A model generated the notes under the pieces. The model searched no databases and was not told the DNA's origin. It was given only the letters and a program-made list of their open reading frames with translations. A stretch of 64,000 bases of DNA from an uncultured Clostridia bacterium (lineage in GTDB: Bacteria; Bacillota; Clostridia; Oscillospirales; Ruminococcaceae). Below, piece by piece: positions 18,247 through 29,709 of this stretch. Within the stretch, counting starts at the first letter, position 1; the number at the start of each line of letters is the position of its first letter. Made by a program: the position numbers and the translations under genes. The stretch covers positions 34,675-98,674 of the forward strand of contig CANRJA010000004.1 in NCBI GenBank assembly GCA_947630825.1, in the 5' to 3' direction.

Positions 18247-19671
18247 TTACTGCTGGGGTATAAATATTCCGAATAGAACTCCATTATCCCGATTTTCTAC
18301 CCATACGTTACCCTTGTGTATATTCGCAATTTTCTTTACTATCGCAAGCCCCACTCCGTAATTCTCTGTTCCGTTCTGAGTACGGGACTTATCGACCTTG
18401 TAGAATGCGTCCCACAAATGCTCAAGTTCAGCTTCATCAATTCTATCGCCTGTGTTGAATACCGTAATTTTAATGCCGTTATCCTCCCAGAGATAATTAA
18501 TCTCAATCGTTCCGCCATTTGGAGAATACCTTATAGCATTATCGACATAATTTGAAACCGCCTGCTGTAAAAGCAGAAGATTTGCACAAATTTGTTTATT
18601 CTTAAAATCATTTGTGACAAGCTTTAAATTTTTATTCAAAAGCTTAATCTCAAAGCTAGCACTTATAAAATCATTTAATTCAGAAATAAGAAAATTATTT
18701 TTTTCAACGTCGTCGTTCATACTGTTCATCTTAGACAAATTCAGCATTGACTTAACTAAGCTATCCATCTCGTCGCACTGGCTGACGATTACATCGCAAT
18801 ACTTTTCAGCCTTTTGCTTATCACCGGCAATGCCGTATTTAAGCCCCTCAGCATAGCCCTTCACCGCCGCAATAGGAGTTTTAAGCTCGTGAGACATATC
18901 ACGAATCAGCTGTTCTCTGCTGACAACACTTTCCTTTAAGCTGTTGATGCTTTCATTCAGCTTATCGGATATTATATTTATAGAGTCTGCAAGCTCGCCT
19001 ATCTCACCCTTTTCTTTTACCTTGACCTTTTGTGTAAAATCCAGATTTGCAATACTTCTTGCAGCGGAATTTATCTGAATAACCGAGCTCGACATTCTTC
19101 TTGCCAAGAAAAACACAAGGATAGTTCCTATAATAAATACAGTAAGTCCTATAATAATTATCAGCTTATTTGATATACGAACATTGTCCTGAATACTTCT
19201 TAGCGAGCGTGATATTATCAAGTAGTAGTTATCGTTGAGCTTTGACATAAGCACAACTCTGCGAAGTGCGTCGTCTCTGTTTCTGAAAACCTCGTAATGC
19301 TGTTTATTGTCGTTGAGTTTATCAATATGGCTGTGAAAAAACTCACTCCACCTTTTCGGTAATTTATTTCTGTCGTTATCACTTTCAATTAGGTGATTTC
19401 TGAATAAAAGCTCATCAGATGAGTTTACTACAAATATTCTTACATTTCTTCGTTCGTCCAAATTTTCCAAATAGTCGTCAAAATCGCTCAAATCGCTTTT
19501 TTCAAACTGAGGGAACTCCTCTTTTAAGCTGCTGCAAATCTCGCCCATTTGCTTTTTGCTTTCATATATAAAAAACCTGCTTGCAAAAAATATATCCACA
19601 ACAACCAGTATAAAAATAAATCCAACCATCAGCAAGCCGTAAAAAACAAACAATTTCTTTTTTATTGACAT
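18247..19671 (-). CDS. sensor histidine kinase
   Basis: Two TM helices, HAMP, MSHELKTPIAAVKGY H-box, NYVDNAIRYSPNGG N-box, ENYGVGLAIVKKIA. Confidence 0.93.
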   Translation of the reverse strand: MSIKKKLFVFYGLLMVGFIFILVVVDIFFASRFFIYESKKQMGEICSSLKEEFPQFEKSDLSDFDDYLENLDERRNVRIFVVNSSDELLFRNHLIESDNDRNKLPKRWSEFFHSHIDKLNDNKQHYEVFRNRDDALRRVVLMSKLNDNYYLIISRSLRSIQDNVRISNKLIIIIGLTVFIIGTILVFFLARRMSSSVIQINSAARSIANLDFTQKVKVKEKGEIGELADSINIISDKLNESINSLKESVVSREQLIRDMSHELKTPIAAVKGYAEGLKYGIAGDKQKAEKYCDVIVSQCDEMDSLVKSMLNLSKMNSMNDDVEKNNFLISELNDFISASFEIKLLNKNLKLVTNDFKNKQICANLLLLQQAVSNYVDNAIRYSPNGGTIEINYLWEDNGIKITVFNTGDRIDEAELEHLWDAFYKVDKSRTQNGTENYGVGLAIVKKIANIHKGNVWVENRDNGVLFGIFIPQQ

Positions 19672-19704
19672 ATATGACTATACTCCGTAAGGAGCATTCC
19701 TCCC
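19672..19704 (-). promoter_or_regulatory. structured SD/anti-SD leader motif, copy 2
   Basis: Minus strand AAGGGAGGAATGCTCCTTACGGAGTATAGTCATAT directly before the kinase ATG; hairpin ATGCTCC-ttac-GGAGTAT. Confidence 0.6.
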
Positions 19705-19744
19705 TTCGACGTTTTAGTTTTATAAGCGATACCTATAAGTAAAC

Positions 19745-20410
19745 TCATTCACCTCTGCTAAAGCAATAGCCTCTGCCCCTTTTAGTCTGTATATAATCTG
19801 CACAAACTCCGAGCTTTGCCCTTAAAACCTTTATATGCGTATCTATCGTTCTTGAGGTATGGCTGTTATCGCTTCCCCAAACCGCACGAAATATCTGCTC
19901 TCTGCTTTTTATAATATTCTCATTTTCAGCCAGATACAGAAGAAGATTATATTCCATATTTGTAAGCTGTATTTCCTTCTCTTTAACATAAGCCTTACAG
20001 TTAAGCTTATTAATACTTAAGTCTCCCCATTTGAGAACCGAATTGCTTTTCCTTAGCTGCTTTTTCAAAAGAACATTAACCCTTGCAACGAAAACCTCAT
20101 AGCTGAAGGGCTTTACAATGTAATCGTCAGCTCCGGTCGTAAGCCCTCTTAGTTCATTTCTCTCCGATTCAAGCGCTGTGAGAATTATTATAGGAACATC
20201 GGAAAACTCCCTTATTTTTTCAAGAACAGTCCAGCCGTCATACTTAGGCATCATAACGTCAAGCACGATCAAATCTGCATGCTCTTGTTTAAAAAGGTCC
20301 AAAGCCTCTTTTCCGTCATGAGCGACTATAGTTTCGTAACCCTGATTTTGCAATATATCGCAAATAAGCTCGCACATTACTCTTTCATCATCAGCGACTA
20401 AAATTTTCAT
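19745..20410 (-). CDS. OmpR/PhoB-family response regulator
   Basis: MKILVADDERVMCELI...DLIVLDVMMPKYDGW...winged helix TSRTIDTHIKVLRAKLG. Confidence 0.93.
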   Translation of the reverse strand: MKILVADDERVMCELICDILQNQGYETIVAHDGKEALDLFKQEHADLIVLDVMMPKYDGWTVLEKIREFSDVPIIILTALESERNELRGLTTGADDYIVKPFSYEVFVARVNVLLKKQLRKSNSVLKWGDLSINKLNCKAYVKEKEIQLTNMEYNLLLYLAENENIIKSREQIFRAVWGSDNSHTSRTIDTHIKVLRAKLGVCADYIQTKRGRGYCFSRGE

Positions 20411-20849
20411 CTGAGCCTCTCCTTAAATCAATAACACAAAGCCTTTTGTCCGATTGCAAACTTTACCGAACTCTCCCGAATGTTTTTAACCTTAGTTGAT
20501 CACGCCAAATTATTATTTTTCCTCATTTTTCGACTTTTATTATAAGGTTTATCTATAATTATACTTCTTTAATAAACTATCAATGTGATATTTGTGTGAA
20601 AACCCAATTAAAGCCAATCATTTAATTGTTTTAACATACGTGTTAGAAACCTAAATATAAAGTTATATTTTTGGGTTTAATGTACAAAACAATACTATAA
20701 CATAAAGTACAAAATTTCTGTTAATCTATTGACAAATTCTGCTTATGATAATAAGATAAAAATGATATATTATTTTTAGTAAAAGTTTGTTATAACATTT
20801 AAGTATAACTTGCATTTAGCGTTTTAAAGAAGTATAAAGGGGTGAGAAA

Positions 20850-22502
20850 ATGGAGAAATATTCAGGCAAAAGCGTTTTCAGCGGTATTGCTATCGGAAAA
20901 ATTAGAATATTTAAAAAGGGACGTCAGAAAATAAAGAATATAAAGGCTGACGATCCAAAAAAAGAAATAGCAAGATTTAACGAGGCGAAAAGCAAAGCAA
21001 TAGACGCTTTGCAGGAATTGTATGAAAAAGCACTCAAAGAAGCGGGCGAGCAAAGCGCCGCAATACTTCAAATTCATCAAATAATGCTAAACGACGTAGA
21101 CTACACAAATTCTGTCGAGGGTATTATAACAAATCAAAACGTAACGGCAGAGTTTGCTGTTGCGATTACAAGAGATTACTTTTTTGAGATGTTCTCTTCA
21201 ATGTCTGATGAATATATGAAAGCAAGGGCAGCCGACGTCAAGGATATTTCCGAGAGAGTTATAAGAATTTTATGCAACGACCACAGCAAACCAACAGACT
21301 CGAAAGTGCCTTCTATTATTATTGCAGACGATTTATCTCCGAGTGAAACCGTACAGCTTGACAAGGATCTGGTTCTGGCTTTTGTAACGATACACGGCAG
21401 CTCTAATTCTCACACAGCAATACTTGCAAAAACTATGAATATTCCGGCTATCACCTGCGTAAATATGCCTCTTGACATCTCCTTAAACGGAAGAATGGCT
21501 GTTGTTGATGGCTATAACGGTACTATTTACATTGACCCCGACAGCACATTTGTAAAGGAAATGCAGTTAAAGCAGGAAAAAGAGCTTTGCAAAAGAAAGC
21601 ACCTCTTAGAGCTTAAAGGAAAAGATACAGTAACGCTAGACGGCAAAAAAATTATGCTTTATGCTAATATTGAAAACACTGTCAATTTATCTTCTGTAAT
21701 AGACAATGACGCAAACGGAGTCGGTCTTTTCAGGAGCGAATTTATATATCTTGAAAAAAACAGCTTTCCGACAGAAGAAGAACAGTTTCAAATATACAAG
21801 ACCGCAGCTGAGACTCTTAACGGCAAAAGGGTAGTTGTAAGAACTCTTGACATTGGAGCTGACAAACAAGCTGATTATTTTAACCTTGAAAAAGAAGAAA
21901 ACCCAGCTATGGGGCTTCGAGCTATAAGAATATGCCTTACAAATCAAGAGATTTTTAGAACACAGCTTCGCGCGTTATACAGAGCAAGCGCTTTTGGTCA
22001 AATTGCAATTATGTATCCACTAATTACATCTGTTGATGAGGTTTTGGAGATAAAGAAAATTTCAAAAGAAGTAAAAAAAGAGCTTGATGAGCAAAATATA
22101 CCATATAGTAAAAATGTTGAGGAGGGTATAATGATTGAAACGCCTGCCGCCGCTCTTATTTCGGATAAGCTTGCCAAGGAGGTCGATTTTTTCAGTATCG
22201 GTACAAACGACCTATCTCAATACGCAATGGCAATAGACAGGCAAAACTCAAAGACCGACAGATTTTACGACCCTCATCATCTTGCTGTTCTCCGAATGAT
22301 CAAAATAGTTGTTGACAATGCTCACAAAAACGGTATACGTGCAGGGATTTGCGGCGAACTGGGTTCTGATTTAAGCCTCACCAAAACCTTTTTAAAAATC
22401 GGCGTTGACGAGCTTTCTGTTTCGCCGTCTATGATTTTGCCGCTGAGAGATAAAATCAGAAAAACAGACACGTCAAAGGTAAAGTTTAAATATGATTTAT
22501 AG
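20850..22502 (+). CDS. ptsI: PTS enzyme I (phosphoenolpyruvate-protein phosphotransferase)
   Basis: HGSSNSHTAILAKTMNIPAI, GVGLFRSEFIYL, NPAMGLRAIRICL, FFSIGTNDLSQYAMAIDR. Confidence 0.95.
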   Translation: MEKYSGKSVFSGIAIGKIRIFKKGRQKIKNIKADDPKKEIARFNEAKSKAIDALQELYEKALKEAGEQSAAILQIHQIMLNDVDYTNSVEGIITNQNVTAEFAVAITRDYFFEMFSSMSDEYMKARAADVKDISERVIRILCNDHSKPTDSKVPSIIIADDLSPSETVQLDKDLVLAFVTIHGSSNSHTAILAKTMNIPAITCVNMPLDISLNGRMAVVDGYNGTIYIDPDSTFVKEMQLKQEKELCKRKHLLELKGKDTVTLDGKKIMLYANIENTVNLSSVIDNDANGVGLFRSEFIYLEKNSFPTEEEQFQIYKTAAETLNGKRVVVRTLDIGADKQADYFNLEKEENPAMGLRAIRICLTNQEIFRTQLRALYRASAFGQIAIMYPLITSVDEVLEIKKISKEVKKELDEQNIPYSKNVEEGIMIETPAAALISDKLAKEVDFFSIGTNDLSQYAMAIDRQNSKTDRFYDPHHLAVLRMIKIVVDNAHKNGIRAGICGELGSDLSLTKTFLKIGVDELSVSPSMILPLRDKIRKTDTSKVKFKYDL

Positions 22503-22524
22503 CCTTAAAATGAAAAAATATTAA

Positions 22525-22562
22525 AGCCATACAAGCCTTAAAGGCAAGTATGGCTCTTTTAT
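22525..22562 (+). terminator. intrinsic terminator of ptsI
   Basis: AGCCATAC-aaGCCTTaAAGGCaa-GTATGGCT then CTTTTATT. Confidence 0.8.
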
Positions 22563-22624
22563 TATTGATTTAAGAATATCATTTGATAAAATAATAAACT
22601 TCTGTATTACAGTTAAATCAGTTA

Positions 22625-23941
<1,317 letters not shown>

Positions 23942-23965
23942 TATAAAGCCTTCCTCCTAATAGAT

Positions 23966-25051
23966 TTATTTTGCAGATTTTTCTATCTGTTGTTCAAAAT
24001 ACTTCTTATTTGCCAGATAATTTTTATCATTCGGCTTTATCGCTCCTGCCTTCTCATTATATTCTTTGGCTATTTGGTAATTTCCCAGCTTATCATAGCA
24101 AACACAAAGCTGCATATACGGAATATATCCGTAACAGTCAACAGACGAAAAACCTCCATTTTGTATAGAATATTTCATTTCTGCGGCGAGCTCATACCAG
24201 AATATCGCTTCACGGTATTTTTGCTCCGCCATTTTTACATATCCTATTTCACAGCAAATTTCTGCTCGGGGACTGTCATATATAAAGCTTTTAAAAAGAC
24301 TGCTCAGTGCATCTGTTTTCCTTCCAAGCATCATATAGCATCTTGATATATCCAAACTGGCGTTAATGCTATTTTCAACCCATTTGTCATCAGAATCGAA
24401 AAATTCTTTAAACACCTTTATCGCGTCATCATACCTCTGATGAAAATAAAGCTCTCTGGCATAATAATACTTTTGCCTGGTATCAAGAGCTTTACCGTTT
24501 GCAATAAGTCTTTCAAAAATTCTCAGATTTCTATCCGGATCGTTTACCTTTAGCTTTTTATGCATAACGGCTATATCTGAATATTTTATATTTCCGCTCG
24601 GCGTTATAACCTCGTGAATTGCACCCTTCCACATAAAATGACGCGACCTTTTCATAAGTCTTTCTCTGTAATATGAAAACGTCGGATTCCCTTCATCATC
24701 AAATGCAACATCATACTTCATCATCACTATATCGGTTGATAAATCAAGCGACGATTTAAGCTCAGCCAGCATTTGCTGATTTTTAAAATCAATAACGTCG
24801 TCTGCGTCGAGCCACATTATATAATCCATCTCAGCCTTTGAAAATGAATAATTTCTTGCGGCGGAAAAATCGTCTATCCACTCAAAATCGTATACTTTAT
24901 CTGTATACATCGACGCAATTTCTTTCGTCCTGTCTTTTGACCCTGTGTCAACAACTATAATTTCATCCGCAATATTCTTAACACAATCAAGACATCTTCC
25001 TAATACGCTTTCTTCATCCCGCACGATCATACATAAACTTATTGTCGGCAC
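23966..25051 (-). CDS. GT2-family glycosyltransferase with C-terminal TPR-like repeats
   Basis: PTISLCMIVRDEESVLGRCLDCVKNIADEIIVVDTGSKDRTKEIA...WLDADDVID; TPR-like helices at the C-terminus. Confidence 0.88.
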   Translation of the reverse strand: MPTISLCMIVRDEESVLGRCLDCVKNIADEIIVVDTGSKDRTKEIASMYTDKVYDFEWIDDFSAARNYSFSKAEMDYIMWLDADDVIDFKNQQMLAELKSSLDLSTDIVMMKYDVAFDDEGNPTFSYYRERLMKRSRHFMWKGAIHEVITPSGNIKYSDIAVMHKKLKVNDPDRNLRIFERLIANGKALDTRQKYYYARELYFHQRYDDAIKVFKEFFDSDDKWVENSINASLDISRCYMMLGRKTDALSSLFKSFIYDSPRAEICCEIGYVKMAEQKYREAIFWYELAAEMKYSIQNGGFSSVDCYGYIPYMQLCVCYDKLGNYQIAKEYNEKAGAIKPNDKNYLANKKYFEQQIEKSAK

Positions 25052-25227
25052 TTCACAGCCCTCCTACTGTAATTTACAACAGCCCCTAAATTAATTGTAT
25101 GATTTAATAAGTTTTTGTGTTACCCGAAGTTTATTTGACTTTCTCTGCTATTAAATTAAAATTTGATTGATAACGTAACATTTCCTGCAAATAATAACAT
25201 TAAGAATCAGAAAAACGGAGGAATATT

Positions 25228-26523
25228 ATGAGTTCTTTATGGAATGAAAACGTGCAGTTTCCGTCTTTTCCAAGGCTTAATGGCAAAAGAAAAACCGATG
25301 TGCTTATAATAGGCGGAGGACTGGCAGGAATACTGTGCGCATATTTTCTCAAACAAAAAGGCGTTGACTATATCCTTGCAGAGGGAGGAAAGGTCTGCTC
25401 GGGAACAACCGCAGACACCACTGCAAAAATAACCGCACAGCATGGGTTGATCTATCACAAACTTCTTAAATCTTATGGAAAAGAGCAAGCCGCTATGTAT
25501 CTTAAAGCCAACCTGACAGCTTTGCGTGAATATAACAAGCTATGCAAAGATATAGACTGCGACTTTGAGATCAAAGATAATTATGTCTACTCGCTTGACG
25601 ATTTATCCCTGCTCGAAAGAGAGTTCTCCGCGCTATCAAAAATCGGCTATAAAGCGTATCTTGTGAAGAATGTTTCTCTGCCGTTCAAAACAGCAGGAGC
25701 GGTAAAGTTTTCAAATCAGGCGCAGTTTAACCCGCTTAAATTTGCAGCTGCCATTTGCAAAGATTTAAACATACTCGAAAACACCTTTGTGCGTGAAATA
25801 AGAAATAACAAAGCTCTTACCAACAGCGGAGAAATCGAGGCTAAAAAAATAATTACCGCAACTCATTTCCCGTTTATGAATAAGCACGGCAGTTATTTCT
25901 TAAAAATGTATCAGCACCGCTCCTATGAAATCGCACTGAAAAATGCGCCTCAGCTTAACGGTATGTATGTGGACGAAAGCAAAAAAGGGTTATCTTTCAG
26001 AAATTACGGAGAATATCTGCTTGTGGGAGGCGGTTCTCACCGTACAGGCAAAAAGGGCGGAAACTGGACAGAGCTTAGAAACTTTGCCGCTAGATACTAT
26101 CCAAACGCTGAAGAAAAATATCATTGGGCGGCGCAGGATTGCATGAGCTTGGACGGTATACCTTACATTGGGCATTATTCAAAGCGTATGCGAGACCTTT
26201 ATGTTGCAACAGGATTTAACAAGTGGGGAATGACTTCATCAATGGTATCTGCTATGCTTTTAAGCGATATGGTCATTGGCAAAAAGCCCGACTGGGCGGA
26301 GGTTTTCAACCCATCGAGAAGTATGCTGAAGCCTCAGCTTGCATTAAACGCATTCGAGGCAACAGTAAACCTGCTTACTCCAACGACTAAACGCTGTCCG
26401 CATCTTGGCTGTGCATTAAAGTGGAACAGCGCAGAACATTCATGGGACTGCCCTTGTCATGGCTCCCGCTTTTCTAAAGACGGTATTTTGCTTGAAAATC
26501 CCTCAACAGGGAATCTAAAATAA
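25228..26523 (+). CDS. FAD-dependent oxidoreductase with C-terminal Rieske [2Fe-2S] domain
   Basis: DVLIIGGGLAGILCAYFLKQKG; CPHLGCALKWNSAEHSWDCPCHGSRF. Confidence 0.92.
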   Translation: MSSLWNENVQFPSFPRLNGKRKTDVLIIGGGLAGILCAYFLKQKGVDYILAEGGKVCSGTTADTTAKITAQHGLIYHKLLKSYGKEQAAMYLKANLTALREYNKLCKDIDCDFEIKDNYVYSLDDLSLLEREFSALSKIGYKAYLVKNVSLPFKTAGAVKFSNQAQFNPLKFAAAICKDLNILENTFVREIRNNKALTNSGEIEAKKIITATHFPFMNKHGSYFLKMYQHRSYEIALKNAPQLNGMYVDESKKGLSFRNYGEYLLVGGGSHRTGKKGGNWTELRNFAARYYPNAEEKYHWAAQDCMSLDGIPYIGHYSKRMRDLYVATGFNKWGMTSSMVSAMLLSDMVIGKKPDWAEVFNPSRSMLKPQLALNAFEATVNLLTPTTKRCPHLGCALKWNSAEHSWDCPCHGSRFSKDGILLENPSTGNLK

Positions 26524-26539
26524 GGCTTAAAACAAAAAA

Positions 26540-26573
26540 CCATACTGACTTATACAGTCGGTATGGCTTTTTA
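26540..26573. terminator. terminator between convergent genes
   Basis: CCATACtGACT-loop-AGTCgGTATGG then CTTTTTATT. Confidence 0.8.
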
Positions 26574-26592
26574 TTCTTATTTAAGTTCTGAA

Positions 26593-27519
26593 TTATGAAT
26601 TTATCTTTTCAAGCGCTTTCTCCAGTGTTTTCATATTCTCAACATTTGCAAATTCAACGTCTGTCAGCGTTTTTCTCACAAGCCCTGTCAGCACCTTGTT
26701 AGGTCCAAGCTCAATAAACGTATCAAAGCCTGCGCTTTTCATCTTTTCAAGCTCGCTTGTAAATTTAACAGGAGATACAATATGTTTAGCTAAAAGCTCA
26801 AGCATATTTGAAAAATCAGTCAGCTTGTCTCCTAAAACATTGCTGTAAAAATCAACCGACGAAGATTTAAACTCAACATCTTTTATTGCCTCTTTAAACT
26901 CGTCTGCGGCAGACTGCATTAGTTTTGAGTGAAAAGCCGACGCAACATTCAGCTTCATCGCTCTTGCCTTTTTCTCGGTAAATACCTCTATAGCATTGTC
27001 AACTGCTTTAGTATCACCTGCTATTACTGTCTGAACAGAAGAATTATAATTTACAGGCACAACATAACCGTCAATCTCGTCGCAAACCCTTTCAATCTCA
27101 TCTGCCGGCAAGCCGATAATTGCACACATAGCGCCGTCTGTACTCTCCGCCGCTTTCTGCATTGCTTCCGCTCTAGCTTTGATTACTCTGAAACCGTCTT
27201 CCATACTCACCATACCCGAGCAGACCATTGCCGCATATTCTCCGAGAGAATGCCCTGCAACTGCTTCGCACTCGACTCCGTTTTCTTTCATAGCCTCCAA
27301 AGCGCAAAGCGACGTTGCCATGATAGCAGGCTGTGAAACGGCGGTTTTGTTAAGCTCCGTTTCTGGTCCTTCAAAAACGATTTTTGCAAGGTCATAGCCG
27401 AGAATGTCTTTTGCAGTGTCAAAAACCTTCTTAGCACCTTCGAAATTATCATATAACTCCTTTGCCATTCCTACATACTGCGAACCCTGACCTGAGAACA
27501 TAAATACATTTTCAGACAT
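26593..27519 (-). CDS. fabD: malonyl-CoA:ACP transacylase
   Basis: MSENVFMFSGQGSQYVGMAKELY, GHSLGEYAAMVCSG; start corrected from 27558 to the ATG with AAGGAG upstream. Confidence 0.94.
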   Translation of the reverse strand: MSENVFMFSGQGSQYVGMAKELYDNFEGAKKVFDTAKDILGYDLAKIVFEGPETELNKTAVSQPAIMATSLCALEAMKENGVECEAVAGHSLGEYAAMVCSGMVSMEDGFRVIKARAEAMQKAAESTDGAMCAIIGLPADEIERVCDEIDGYVVPVNYNSSVQTVIAGDTKAVDNAIEVFTEKKARAMKLNVASAFHSKLMQSAADEFKEAIKDVEFKSSSVDFYSNVLGDKLTDFSNMLELLAKHIVSPVKFTSELEKMKSAGFDTFIELGPNKVLTGLVRKTLTDVEFANVENMKTLEKALEKINS

Positions 27520-27578
27520 AAATTTACTCCTTATCTCAATAAATAAGTATTCGTACAATAGTTATTAACAATTTATTG

Positions 27579-27607
27579 TTGACCTTTTTTCATAAAAATA
27601 GTATAAT
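27579..27607 (+). promoter_or_regulatory. sigma-A-like promoter of the fab/acc operon
   Basis: TTGACC-N17-TATAAT; palindrome AACAATTTATTGTT (27567..27580) overlaps the -35. Confidence 0.75.
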
Positions 27608-27704
27608 AAGTAACAATCAATAATTTCCCTGATTTTATATTTATTGCACAATAGATTAAATTATATCACTATTTTAAATAATTTGCAAGAGAGAGGACTT
27701 CTTT

Positions 27705-28700
27705 ATGAGCGGTGTAAATATCGTCGGCGTAGGCAAAAATGTTCCCGATTTGGTTGTGACAAACGATATGTTATCAAATATCGTTGAAACCAACGATGAA
27801 TGGATAACTACAAGAACAGGAATAAAGTCAAGACATATAACAAACGGCGAACCTACTTTTCATCTTGGCGCAATGGCCGCTAAAGAAGCTATACAAGACG
27901 CAGGCGTCGACCCAAAAGATATCGGACTTATAATCTGCACAACCATTACGAATGATTTTTCAACCCCATCTATTGCTTGCCTTATTCAAAGGGAAATAGG
28001 CGCTGTAGGTTCAATGGCTATTGACATCAACTGCGCTTGCGCAGGCTTTGTGTATGCTGTTGATATGGCAAAACGATATTTAGAAACTGATAAGAATTTA
28101 AAGTATGTTTTGGTAGTTTCTGCTGAAGAGCTTTCAAAAATAACTGATTACACTGACCGTTCAACCTGTGTTTTGTTTGGCGACGGTGCGGCGGCAGTTG
28201 TTTTGGAGCGTGATGAAAGCAAAATGTTCTCAAGCTATCTCGGCGCAGACGGAACAGGTGCAGAATATCTTCTTGCGAGAAGCTACCATTCAGAAACTCC
28301 GTTCACCACAAACTGTGAAAGGTTTGAAGATAAAATGCCTGACGGCAACAGTCATTATCTGTTCCAAAACGGTAAAGAGGTTTATAAATTTGCTACAAAG
28401 ACCCTGCCTTTGGCTGTTGAAAACGCTTGCGGACAAATCGGAATAACTCCTGATGAACTGGACGTTATCATTCCGCATCAGGCAAATGTAAGGATAATTG
28501 AGACCGCCGCTAAAAATCTCGGTATTTCTATGGACAAGTTTTATCTTAACCTCCATAATCACGGAAACACCTCCAGCGCATCTATCCCTCTTGCTTTATA
28601 TGACGCCGTAAAGGACGGAAGCCTGAAAAAGGGGGATAAAGCCTGTATCGTAGGCTTTGGCGCAGGTCTTACATACGGCGGAGTTGTATTCGAGTTCTAA
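27705..28700 (+). CDS. fabH: beta-ketoacyl-ACP synthase III
   Basis: DINCACAGFVYAVDMA active-site Cys, IPHQANVRIIE, HNHGNTSSASIPLAL. Confidence 0.95.
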   Translation: MSGVNIVGVGKNVPDLVVTNDMLSNIVETNDEWITTRTGIKSRHITNGEPTFHLGAMAAKEAIQDAGVDPKDIGLIICTTITNDFSTPSIACLIQREIGAVGSMAIDINCACAGFVYAVDMAKRYLETDKNLKYVLVVSAEELSKITDYTDRSTCVLFGDGAAAVVLERDESKMFSSYLGADGTGAEYLLARSYHSETPFTTNCERFEDKMPDGNSHYLFQNGKEVYKFATKTLPLAVENACGQIGITPDELDVIIPHQANVRIIETAAKNLGISMDKFYLNLHNHGNTSSASIPLALYDAVKDGSLKKGDKACIVGFGAGLTYGGVVFEF

Positions 28701-28739
28701 TATTGTGCTATTTATAAACTAACGGAAAAGAGGAAATTT

Positions 28740-29669
28740 ATGAACACTAAAATAACTGAGCTTTTAGGAATAAAATACCCTATCATTCAGGGCGGTATGG
28801 CTTGGATAGCAGAGTCAACACTTGCCTCTGCCGTATCGAACGCAGGAGGTTTGGGGCTTATAGCAGGAGGCTCTGCCCCTATCGACTACTTAAGAGAGCA
28901 GATAAGAAAAACCAAAGAAGCTGTAAACGGCAAGCCGTTCGGAGTTAATGTTATGCTTATGTCTCCAAACGCTGAAGATCTGGCTAAGCTTATTATAGAA
29001 GAGAAAGTTCCTGTTGTAACGACAGGCGCAGGAAATCCGGGCAAGTTTATGGACGCTTGGAAAGAGGCAGGAATAAAGGTCATACCTGTTGTTCCGTCAG
29101 TTGCGCTTGCGAAGAGAATGGAAAGAGCAGGTGCAGACGCCGTTGTTGCGGAGGGTACAGAATCAGGCGGACATATCGGCGAGAACACGACAATGTGTCT
29201 TGTTCCGCAGGTCGTTGACGCTCTTGAAATCCCTGTTATTGCGGCAGGAGGTATCGCCGACGGCAGAGGGATTGCAGCATCATTTATGCTTGGCGCTGAG
29301 GGCGTTCAGCTCGGAACTCGTTTTCTCGCCGCAGAGGAATGTCAAATACACCCGACATATAAAGAGCTTGTCGTAAAAGCTAAGGATACCGACAGCATTG
29401 TTACAGGGCGGACAACAGGCCACCCTTGCAGAAATGTAAAAACAAAGTTTTCAAAGAAACTTGCCTCTGGCGAAAAGGACGGCAGTATCACTCCTGAAGA
29501 GTTTGAGGAGATCACTCTCGGCTCACTGAGAAAAGCCGTTCAGGACGGAAACCTTGAAGAAGGCTCGTTCTTGTGCGGAGCGATTGCAGGTATGATAACA
29601 GAGGTAAAACCCTGCAAGGATATCATTGAGGAGATGTTCGCACAGGCTGAAGGTCTGCTGAACAAATAA
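28740..29669 (+). CDS. fabK: enoyl-ACP reductase II (FMN-dependent)
   Basis: YPIIQGGMAWIAESTLASAVSNAGGLGLIAGG, EGTESGGHIGENTTMCLVPQV. Confidence 0.93.
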   Translation: MNTKITELLGIKYPIIQGGMAWIAESTLASAVSNAGGLGLIAGGSAPIDYLREQIRKTKEAVNGKPFGVNVMLMSPNAEDLAKLIIEEKVPVVTTGAGNPGKFMDAWKEAGIKVIPVVPSVALAKRMERAGADAVVAEGTESGGHIGENTTMCLVPQVVDALEIPVIAAGGIADGRGIAASFMLGAEGVQLGTRFLAAEECQIHPTYKELVVKAKDTDSIVTGRTTGHPCRNVKTKFSKKLASGEKDGSITPEEFEEITLGSLRKAVQDGNLEEGSFLCGAIAGMITEVKPCKDIIEEMFAQAEGLLNK

Positions 29670-29709
29670 TCAAACTTTTTATACACCTATAATTACGGAG
29701 GTTAAATAT

